A stretch of 64,000 nt of DNA from Actinernus sp. WN-2022 (Eukaryota; Cnidaria; Anthozoa; Actiniaria; Actinernidae), in NCBI GenBank assembly GCA_030867875.1, contig JAOWCC010001634.1:31701867-31765866 (forward strand), read 5' to 3'. A program made the translations under genes and the position numbers. Shown piece by piece: positions 23,601 to 35,600 of the stretch (the stretch's first letter is position 1; the number at the start of each line of letters is the position of its first letter). Below the pieces are notes generated by a model. It had not been told where the DNA came from. It made no database searches and was given only the letters and a program-made list of their open reading frames with translations.

Positions 23601-26600
23601 ACAACATAAACTCAGGGTTTTAACCTTGCCAAAAGACCCCCCCCCCCCCCCCCCAAAAAAAATAGAAATAAAATAATTTTCCAACCTACGGTCTAACTGG
23701 ATCTTTTCAGCGTGTTACCGGAAACACAACATTTATTTTGTTTGGCCTTACATGTACCATAGAAATTAAATGCTTTTTTGCAAGTTGATAGAATGGTGGT
23801 TTGGTTATGGTAAAACCATTAGACTTGTCACTCTTGGTTTCTATTGACCTTGATGGTTGACAAGGGGCTGCACCACTCGCCAACTATCTGCCCATAGAAA
23901 CCTTGAGCTTGGTGTCTAATAATGATTGTTAGATATATGCAGTAACTGCTGGTCAATGCTGTCTTTCATCCAAATGTTTCCAGTGTCTTCCTGTTGTTTT
24001 GTTTCACTTTTTGTTAATGTAAAACTATGAAATTTCAAATATCAAATTGTCAACAAGTCATTTTCATGATGTACATGTACATGTGCATCAACATAATTTA
24101 TTTGCATTAAATCCATGCTAAAAGCTGAAAAAATCATGTATATTTTGTACATATTACATTCAAATGCACCCTGGTCATTAATCACTGTTTTGTTTTTTCT
24201 TGTTTGCACATATAATTGTAGAGTTTACCACTTTAATGATTAACCTACTATTTCAGGCTCCTGTCAGAGCGAAGGTGAAAAAAGGTTTATTTGACAACAT
24301 AAGCAAGACAGTTGGTGAGGTGCGCTACCAGGGGCACAAGGTATTTGTTCAACATTGTAGTCGTATTAACCTAGCTTGCATAACTTGCAGGCAATAAAAA
24401 CAACATTTTATAAATTATTATAGTTATGTATCAACTAGAAATTATGTCAGCAACATGAGACAAGTAGCTAGATTTTCACTTTGGGCAAGTACTTTTTGTC
24501 AGTCACTTGTCCAATGGACACGTTTTCTACAAGTTGTCATTTAATCATTTGGGTTAGTTCAAAATTGCCTCGGGCAAGTACAACTCAAGAACAACTTGCA
24601 TAAAGGGCAAGCACACACATCACCACTCATCCACCCATGCACTTAAACCAAAAACACATATACCATAGCTGATCACTTATAAGCCACACTCTCTTTTATG
24701 CCACACCCCTAACTTTGAAATGTTTTGGAAGGTCTCACTTATAAGCCACATCATGATTTTAGTGATTTCTCTTCAAAACCAAGTCAAGTTTGAATAACTT
24801 TTCCTCAGATTATCTATAATACATGTAGCTTGAGGATGTTCATAAACCTGACAAAAATATTGAAAACTCAAAGCTAAACACATGGAAGATTGTCAGGTTT
24901 TGGTCACCATCTTGAATGCAGACTGCTGACCACAAGATTTGAAGGCTCCAATATGGCAGACAACGCGGCGAAGGTCCACGTTTTCGCGAGTTTTGGAGCA
25001 CATTTTGAAATGTTTTTGGAAAGTGCTCGGCTATAAGTCACACCCCTAACTTTGGGAATGTTTTTCAAACAGTTTTCAAAATTTTGTGGCAAAATGCTGG
25101 TGCTTATTAAGTGATCCAACTACAGTATATACATGTACATGTATGCATGGAAATACATGAAAAACACAAACTGTAACATACAAAATACTCTGATGATCAG
25201 ACAGTATCGGGAAAAATATTTTTCAATCCCTGTGTTGATGTGTGATAATTTGTGCCCTACTTGTACATGTGTACTTGTACAATATACTTGCCGTTCACTT
25301 TCACTATTAAAAGGGGCTTTAACATTTTGAGGACTCAATACATTCTTGTCCACAGGACATTGATGAAGATTTCCAGAAGCACAGAGACTTTGTTGACAAA
25401 TATTCTCTGGCAAACAAAGAAGCAGCCACAGTAAGTATTAGTCAGAACCGTTTACACTTCAGGTAACTACATTTGTACATTGTAATAATTGTAGAACAAG
25501 AAAAGATTTAGCAAAAGATGCACATGCAAAATTTGTATTCTCACTTTGATTACTGGCCATATCACAAAGATTATTCAGACAGCTATCTGTGTGCTGCTAG
25601 ATTTAGAGCTTAATAAAGAATTATACTCAGACCTAGACTGCAAGCACAATTTGAGTCCTTCCATTTCCCTCCATTGAAATCTGGTGTATGAGCAGAATGA
25701 GCAAAGAATAGTCCAATGGGGACTGAATCGAGAATAAAAGGAAAGGTTATGAAGAACAAATGCTCGAACATGCCCAAATGTTTTTGTACACTGTCAAGGA
25801 GGTGAAAGGAGGGACTTGCAGATCAGCTTAGTCTAACTCAAGCCACTCTCAAGAAATTCTGACGAGAGTCACATACAGATCTATGCGTAAAATCAATGTT
25901 GTTATGATCTCCAGGTAGCTGAGCAGAAACTCCTACATTGTAATATCAAGTTTAAAAATAGTTTCATTTGGGTTTTGTCATCATCCATATGAAGACATTT
26001 GCCAATGAATAATTTGTAAGATCATTATTTCTTTATCTTGTTTGCAGAATTTTTCAAAAATGGTCCATGCTCAACAACGTAAGTTTGCACTCTTAAGGTC
26101 TTGATAAAGGTTAAAAATGGAAAAGTTTCGAAAATGCGTTTTTTCTCAAATTCTAAATCTAAAAGCCCTATAATCTAGCAAAAAAACTCAAACTCAAAAA
26201 AATATTTAAAGCCTTGAAAATGCGACTTTCTAATCTCCCGCTAAAAAAGGTGCGAAAAATGATTGACAGCTGCTGTCATTCACTGGGCATGTTATTTCAT
26301 TCTCGCTATCCTGTGATTTTCTGCGCTACTTTTCGTTCGTAACCCAAAAGTGTAAAAGTAGATCTTTCTTGGTGCCGTATTCAAAAAAGGAGAAGAAGAA
26401 AAAAAACCCAGCACAATTTAGTTTGTAATAATTTAGTTTGTGAGTAAATTTGGGAGCGGGTATAAAGTTCTTATGACAAACAATGGCTGGATGGATTCCC
26501 GGGGGGTTACTCCCATATAAAAGGGGTAGCTGGGATGCTCGTCGGACATTTTCGATTTGACCCCTAAGAGGTACTAAAATGGGCGTGGCTCAAGCTTATT

Positions 26601-29600
26601 TTGACCCCTAAAAGGTACCGATAAAAACATGCCAACATTTTAAACTTTCGATGCCTTTTATTGCTATTGACACCCGACCACTAAAAGGTACCGCTTTAAA
26701 TAGAAATGTCTGTTTGATCGTGGATACCCTAAGTGGTACCAAACTCCTGATTTTGACCCCTAAAAGGTACGACGAGCATCCATGTACCCCTCACATAAGG
26801 GAGTCCCCCCCCGGGAATGGATTACACTCAAGGGAAGAGGTCAAAACAATGGATTTCGAATGGGACCCAATTTTGTCAGGGGAGGTGGCGGGTAATACCC
26901 CTTTTTTCGAGGGTGATTTTCTCGCGTTGTAAAATAGGGATACCTGATTTTATTGCAGATTCACGTTTTTCTCTGCCTGTAGAAACTAGAAATATAGTTA
27001 CTTCTTTAATAAGTATTTTATTCAAGAGTACCATTGTTTTGACTTCTTCCCCAAGTTCCAAGATTAGTTAGAATCATCGAAGACTGACTGAAGTCCACAA
27101 AGAATGAAGCAATAAAGTTTTGTTATCTTCAATCAGCCAAAATTTTAAAAAGAATTCAATGCAGGAAGCTTAAAGGTTTGCTGGTTTTGTTTCAGTGCGA
27201 TGAATTTTTTTAGAATGACATAAACAGGCTACCGTGTACGTGGTGTGGATCGAGCTGCGCTTCAGTGGTTTTCCCTGCATGATGTTAATTGTTTGCTTAC
27301 TGTGGTGCCATTTTTCTGTACTCCTAAAAGAGTGTTTCTTCTTGAAATTAAGCTGGAATCGACACTTAATAGCTAACTAGTTTCTGTAGAAGTATAGAGC
27401 ATCGGTGAACTGTATAGATTTCTCTGTTCTACGGCTCGTCTAAACTTTGTAATAGGCCGAGACTGAACACAACATGAATCGCTCTGATTGGCTAATGTTA
27501 ATGAGATTACCCTTGGAGGCGGGACTTCTTAGTCAACCGTGAAAGGAATCGAAAATCTTTATCGGGCTGTTTCTCGGCTCTTTTTTTTAGGCCAAAAACA
27601 GAACTTTGTTGAAGTCCAGCCTTTTAGCGTTTTGTCCAATTTTCCTAAATGTTTCACGAGTCGTAGAAAACAGCTGTTTCTCAAATAAATTGTCAGGGAA
27701 TTTTGAAATAATTTTTCGTTCAGGTTTTATGACCTGGTTTGTATAAAAATGGGATGAAAAACTACTTTTTCAACTTTGAAAAGGGATAAAATCTGTAATA
27801 CGCAATATATCAAAAATGCCCGACACAGTATTTGAGTCAATTTAGTTGGGATTCGAAAGGGCTAATTAAGAAAAAATAATAATTCAAAGCCTGAAGGGCT
27901 GAACTTCTTCTGGTGGATGGAGTCATTTCGTGTTGAAATAATTATATACAACATCTAGGCTTTTAACTTTTGTTAAAAACGGATTAAATATATACATTCT
28001 TCAATGCAAGACCTTTAAAACGGTATATAGTACGTCTATGTGGCTTTAATTCCGACGTTGCAAGAGCGTTTTTCCGAAATGACACGTCGAAGCTTTATCG
28101 AGACCTTAATTACTTACAAAGTTGTCTTTCATTGTGTAACACCATAATCCTAACATGACTTACAAAACTCCGGAATGTACCATGTCTCCTCAGTAGGCTT
28201 TGACTTACTGTAGAGCACTTTTGTATTTTTTGATTACATAAAGTGATCTGAAAATTATACCCTATCCACTTTTAGTTAACATACCATAATTTATGCCTGT
28301 GTATACATGTACATTGTACTTTACAGCCTTCTCAAAACCAACCAGTTGGCACTGAGCTCATTGAGCTGCCACCTCTGAGATTTTGTCCTCCTCTGTCATG
28401 ATAAGAAATCTATCTTCCTCATGTACATGTAGCTGCTATATTTCTATACATTTTGTAATGTTCATTGGCCTATGGCTAAAGTGAACAATCTGCACCGCAA
28501 ACAATTGGTTGGTAAGTGGTCAGTAAGTGGTTGGTAAGTGGTCGGTAAAACTGTGTTGGTAAGTGGTCGGTAACTGGTTGGTAAGTGGTTGGTAACCTGT
28601 TGACTAGATCGCTACATTTTTGCCTTAAGTTTTCTTCACTGGACCAAAATACCACTTAAGAACTTCTTACAATAGTTTCACAACATCTTAGTGTGGTTTT
28701 CCAACGTTCTGGCAACAATAACCCCTTCGTATTATTGATAGTTCTTCACAATCGATCACAAGCGTTAACCCAATGCCAGTGATGCCATGGCATCACTGGT
28801 TATCAATCCTCAGGTTGACGAAAGCGAAAAACAAAATAGCGTGAAGTGGTTGGTAAGTGGTCGGCCAACCACTTACCGACCTCTTTTTTACGATGCAGAT
28901 TATTCACTTTAGCCTTGGTCTACTCCAAACATGTATTGACATTCTCCTCCAAACCTGTTATTCACAGGCAACCCAAGCTCTAATTGCGAGCTATTGGTGT
29001 GTTAATATACATGTACAGTATGTCAGTATATAGGCTTTATATGGGAACTACTATACAAACAGGGGGAAATTACAAATTTTACCATTATTAATAGGTTAAA
29101 ATCAACTGAAATAAACGTACATTTGCTCTAGGTATCTGTTGCCCTTTGTCATTTATTGGCGATGTGGGCTTTTTTTCCTGAGAGGAGATCGGAAAATGGA
29201 AAAAAAGCCATGTTTATCCATGGCTTCATGCTTATAAAGAAATCAACAGAAATCAACAGATTTTAACATAGATCTCCTCAAGGAGTCCAACCCTTGCTCT
29301 GATAATTTTATGAACACTCTTGGCTCTTATTTCTTTCAACCACATATTTTACAACCAACTAGAATCACTGACCACACTTCAACCTTAATTGATAACATCT
29401 TCTTCAACTCAATTGAGCATTTTACCATCAGTGGCAATTTGGTCTATGACCTCACAGATCACTTACCTAATTTCATTATATTAAGCAAATTGTCTTCTCT
29501 CCCATCTAATATTAAAATTTATAAAAGAGATTATTCTAAATTTAATGATTCAGCTTTAATCAATGAAGTACAGTCTGTAGACTGGCAGACAGTATTCACA

Positions 29601-32600
29601 TGTGACACTGATCCATCTAATATGTTTGATTCTTTTTATTCTAAAATATCACAAATAATCGATAAGCATATTCCTGTTAAACAGTTATCTAGGAAAGAAC
29701 TAAAGTTTCATTCAAAACCATGGATTACATCGGCAATTAAGAAGTCCATTCGAGTTAAAAATAATCTGTATAAACAATTCTTGAAGACAAAGTCCACCTA
29801 CTATCATTCTAAATTTAAATGCTATAGAAATAAATTAAATCATCTTCTAAAAGTTAGTAAAAGACAATATTATAATAACTACATGTATTTTGTTCAAAAT
29901 ATGACTGATAGTAAAAAAGTCTGGAAGGGAATCAAGGAAATAATACATGTTAAGCCTCCTGTAAGCCAAAGAACCGTTAAAATTTCTGTTAATGATAATA
30001 TTATTACTGATCTAATCATAATTGCTAATGCTTTCAATAAATATTTTGCCAACGTAGGGAAGGACCTAGCATGTTTGATACCAAATGTTCACAAATCTCC
30101 TTTAGATTACCTACCTACTCCCTCTTGTGATAGTTTTTATCTTTTTCCCATTACTGCAGATGAAATTGAACTTGAAATAACTAAAATAAAAACTGGTAAG
30201 GCTGTTGGTCCTTTTAGTATTCCTGTTAACATTCTTAAAATTGTTAAATCTGTAATAAGCAAACCTTTAGAGACTTTATTTAATTTATCATTTTCAACTG
30301 GGATTAAGTCCCAAATAATTTCAAAATGGCAAATGTAATACCAGTATATAAAAAGGGTCCACAGACTAGCCTATGCAATTATCGCCCAATCTCCCTCCTT
30401 TGTATCTTTAACAAACTCCTTGAGAAACTCATGACATTGTAACAGGTTGATTGACTATCTTGACAAGAAGAAAATTTTCTTTGAAAATCAATTTGGGTTC
30501 AGAGCAGGACATTCAACTGATCATGCAATTCTTAAAATAATTGATAAAATTCAAAGAGCAATTGATGAAAGAGATTTTTCCTGTGGGATATTTTTAGATT
30601 TTAGTAAAGCTTTCGATACTGTGAATCATGAGATCCTGCTAAAGAAACTAGAATACTATGGTATAAGAGGTGTCGCTAAAAGCTGGTTTGCTTCCTATCT
30701 TAGTAACCGACAACAAACTGTAACTGTTAACAATGTCACCTCAGCCTCACATAATATTTCTTGTGGTATCCCCCAGAGATCAGTCCTTGGGCCAATACTT
30801 TTCTTATTATATATAAATGACTTTCATTGCTGCTCTGACCTTTTTGACTTTCATCTATTTGCTGATGATGCTAACCTATTCTGCAGACATAAAAATCTTG
30901 CTCTACTACAATCTAACATAAATACTGAGTTAAAAAATGTTCATACTTGGTTGTGTGCAAATAAACTCTCACTTAATATAGAAAAATCTAGCTTTGTCAT
31001 TTAACATCCCCCTCAAAGGAAAATAGTATTAAATTTTACCCTTCTATTAAACAATAAGCAACTACGTCACGATGATTGCATTAAATATCTGGGTGTTTTA
31101 ATTGATTCTAATCTAAGCTGGAAACCTCAGATTGACAGTATTACAAAGAAGTTAAAGAGAAGTGTGGGTGCTCTGTCTAAACTTCGCTATTTTGTTAGTT
31201 CAAATCTCCTTGTAAGTCTCTATTATTCATTAATTTACCCATTCCTAATATATGGAATAATTATCTGGGGTAATACTTACCCCACCACACTTCAACCTCT
31301 TTACATTTTGCAAAAGAAGACCATGCGCATTATGACATTCTCAAAATTTGATGAGCACTCAAGCCCACTATACAAATCATTGAACATTATTAAGTTATTT
31401 GACCTTGTTTCCTTACATATTTCAGTATTTATGTTCAACTTTCACAATGGAGTATTACCTTCTGCTTTTGATAACTTCTTCACCTATGTAAAAAACGTTC
31501 ATAGTTATAATACTAGATCTGCAGCAAATCAATCATATTACTTACCTAGAGCAAGAACCAATTATGGTCTTTTCAATATTAGATTCAAAGGACCAAAAAT
31601 TTGGAACTGACAATTGGTGAACATACAAAATTGTCCTCATTAAGAACCTTTAAACAGAATTTGAAAAAGGAATTTATAAGTAAATATTAGCTTAAGTTAT
31701 TTTCTTGTGTTTATTTACCGTATATACCTCCAGGCTTATACTGCAAGCTTTATACTATGATTTATTTGCTGTTTAGTTTCTCTTACATACATTATAATGT
31801 TAGGTTGTGTGTGTGTATTTTTATTTGTGTGCATTGTGTGTGTGTGTGTGACTCCGACCTTGTATTTTATATTTCTTCCTTTAAATCTGGCTTCCTGGTT
31901 CCTTTACCCTATATGGTTATTTCAGGAAGCCAGCACCCCCCTTAGTATTTATATTTCTTCTTATTTATTGTATTAACTTTAGTCATAAGGGTAAATAAAT
32001 TGTTGTTGTTGTTGTTGTTGAACAGAAGGGACTTCAAAACCTTTTGATCGAGAACGTTGATTTTCTCTTTCCAGGTGTCGCCCTCAGTCTCAGTGAACTG
32101 AGTGGATCATTGTTAACAGCATCAACTCTTGATGAAGTCAGCAGCAAAAAATTGAAGAAGTAGGTTTGAATTATCTAAACTTACATGAACCTGTTAAAAC
32201 AAGTATTTCTGCTGCTTTTCCTAAAGGCTTGGATACTTCAACCATACTTCAACTGTTAACTGTTCTTCAGTAATTATGAATCCCAGATGGCAGATGATCT
32301 TCAAAATATGAATATGTTGGACACGTTTTGGGTTACATGACTTAGGCATGTAAAGGCGATGAGGTGGTCAGTTAATATGTGATGTAGAAAAAAATAATGA
32401 TTTAAGCAATGACATAGTACCAATGTAGATGCTATAGTTGTGACATACCATAAATACTTAAAGAGTAGTGACCGGTTACCTTTCTTTGATGATTTGCTTT
32501 GTTGTTTATTTGTTTGTTGTTCATGTACTTGTTCACAGGACATTAATACTATATGCAGGTGCATTATCCAGTTCGAAGGTTAGTTAATAATCATGCAATT

Positions 32601-35600
32601 GTTATCTTTAGATTGTTAATAAGTGTTTATATGAGTCTCAAGGTATTAGATAAGTTGGTAAATTCCTCACGTACATATGTACACTTAAATGCATAATTAT
32701 GGCTACTGATGTTCATTGATATTTGGTTTAAAATTTACTTCATTACATTTGCCCTGTAAATTAAATACTTAATCTTTTTACAGCACTAGTGTAAATATTA
32801 TGCTCAAGTGTACACCCATACAATTGTGTGTTTTTTTAGTTTGTAATGAAGAGCATAGCATAAATGTGTCAAATTAACCACAAAAATACATGTACAATGC
32901 TGGAAGTGCATTTTGCTCTAAAATTTGAGAAAAATAATACTTATTTATCGTCATAAAAGGCCATCATTAAAGGTTGGGCCAAATATAATTTGCACCCAAA
33001 ATGACACGTTTTTGAACTAATTGAATATCATTCAAACATGAGAGCATCATTGAGTTTCGCTCACTTGTATCAGTAAGAAAAAAAACTAGCAGCCGATTTG
33101 ATTCTTACTTATTTTTCAAGGGATAAAATGCTAAAGAACTTACTGCTGGCAGGCTGTTGCATCAGAAATCAACAGTTGTGACTTGCAGATTTTATGTTAG
33201 CCAATTCTGAGTTGAAGAAGCGACTGGGACGTTTAAATCTGATTAAGAAGTGAACAACAACTCAAGAAAGATCACATTCAAATGAGTTTACCAAGTTTGA
33301 GGATGCTAATGGTTTGACAATCAAAATATGGCGAGCTTTTAAAAATCGCAAAAATAAGAGAGAATTATGTACACGTATGGCTTGTGGGTCGCCGCCCCCA
33401 AAACCATACATTTCTCTTATTTTTGCGATTTTTGAAAGCTTAATTGCTAATGAGTTCGTATTTATCCAGACATTCTCAAACTCGGTAAACTTACTCATTT
33501 TAGTGTGATCTTTCTTGTGATAGGTTACTTTCTTAATCAGATTAATTGTTTACACTCGGTCCCAGTCGAAATGGCTAATTCTTGTTTCATTTTAGGATTG
33601 TTATGATGTGATGTCAACTAACGATGAAAACACACTGGGCTTCACGTTAAATTTGTACTCCCGTTACATGGACTCAGCCAAGGTTAGTTTAACACTGTCA
33701 AATGATTAAACAGTTAGCAGTGTTGATCTGGAGTTACAGGTGGTTTGACCTTCAATATCCTACTGGATAAGAACAAGGGAAGAGACTACCGAATGTGACG
33801 TCACATGTTGGCATTATCGTCAAAACGTAAAGAGAACAACATTTACGTTACTCGACTGCGATTCGTGGCGTTCCTTGTTCTCGGCACATTTTGACATCAT
33901 GTACATCAGTAAGAGAACAGTCAAATCTAATCTACATTGTTATATGTACATAGCTATAGGTTTTCCAGATACAACGTACGCTCTTATTGGTTGAATCGGG
34001 GTCACGTGGCAGTCATCAAAATCTAATGTATCCCGCCACGTGATCACATCGTGATATAAGATGGTGTGATGTGTCGCGCGCGTTACTGACTTGCTAAAGG
34101 AGGGAAAATAAATATTTGTGCACCAAAATACAGGGAAAGGAATTTTATAATTGTTGCTAACTTGCTATATAACAAAGTGTTCCTCTCGGGGAACATCGAG
34201 GATCTCGGGCGAACAAAACTCACTCTTTTCCTCAGGGCCAGTCATCAATTGTTTAATGTATATGTATTTTTAAATAATACAGGCGTTAAAATTGCACAAT
34301 TCACACCGAACTAAGCCTTGAAAAGTACACTATTCAACTTCGTTGCCAGAATATACAGAAGTTCGTTTAACGAAAGGTTTGCAAAAATTCGTTTACTTGC
34401 AGTGCGGACCGGACGCAGTTCTTATCACCGATGTTCATAATGTATTGACTGACGGACCTCGCACATGTGGGATGGGTAAAATCAAAGCGAATATGCAAAC
34501 AATACAAACAAATTGTGTGTAGAAAATATTGCATATCATTTCAATCAAGCATTGAGGAAGGGAACTTTAACCGTTTGTAGCCAATTAACATACATTCATC
34601 GAACATTGACTCGAGACATGCGCAATACCATGACATAGCCCCTTTAACTCGGGTTTGTTTGTTTTGTTGTGTAGGATATGTTGTTTCGGCGGACGTGCAA
34701 GTTAGTAGAGTTTGAGAACGCCACCAAGGCCTTGGAAAAGGCAAAACCGCAGAAAAAAGAACAGGTACAAAATAAAAAGGTATTTTCTTTGCTACAGAGG
34801 GTAACAATTATTATTTTATGGAGAAGCTCACACTTGCTACATATTTTAAAATCATTTGTTTGTGTCTATTTAACAATTAAAGGGGTGCGCCTCATGGGCT
34901 ATTTAACTCGTAGCCCATGAGGGCGAGAGGGCTAATTGTTTTAGTATAAACTAACTAGTCGGACAGTAGAAAATAATAGAAAGAAACAAATTGAAGTTGA
35001 AAAAAGTTATATTTTTTAGTGAAAATGCGTGCGGTTTGTCTCTACCATAGGCTATCACAAATAGACAGATAATAGGGTAGCCAATCAGAATGCAGGATTT
35101 GTAATAGTCCACTAGTTGGTTTATACTAATTGGGATTAGCCTATTTGGGATTTCGTGTTCGTTCGCTAACCCCTCATCAATCTCGTACTTGTCCAATTAT
35201 TGTGTAGTTTTGTTTGATTGTTTGTATGCTGTACGACTGAAAAAAAATAAAAAAATAAAGGCGTTGTACCAATAATAACAACAGTTTATTCATAACAATA
35301 GTGCTAGAAAGAGAATATGCGGTATAAAGGTATGGTTACCTAGAAATAACTGGTACAGGCTGGTCACGTGGCCCAAAAATATGCCAATATACGGACATAT
35401 CTTAAGGAGCATCTGCCATTTTGGATTCATCATCATTGGTGAACGGTTGAAGTGTGTTTGTTTTTACTTTTTCAATGCTCGCCTCTAAACGGGATAAAAG
35501 TAGAACGATGTACGTGTGGAATTCATTGGGTCCTACGTCAACCGGTAAAGTGCCTATGAAGTGAAATAATCGACCCCGTTTTTATTTTATTTTACTAAAG

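Larger units (their letters stand above)
22196..23747. mobile_element. 1.55-kb element with GGCCAAACAAAATAAATG ends
   Basis: ggccaaacaaaataaatgtt at the left and aacatttattttgtttggcc at the right are perfect complements, continuing through gtgtttccggtaac for about 34 bp. No clear TSD. Two further elements (22235-22502, 22605-23515) sit inside, in sorting nexin intron 6. Confidence 0.7.

Noticed and set aside
29310..31610. Active retrotransposon
   Set aside because: 5' truncation plus several frameshifts and a stop inside the reverse transcriptase region.
31757..31945. 62-codon frame after the LINE ORF
   Set aside because: It is LINE 3' UTR with a gtgtgtgt repeat; no conserved protein.
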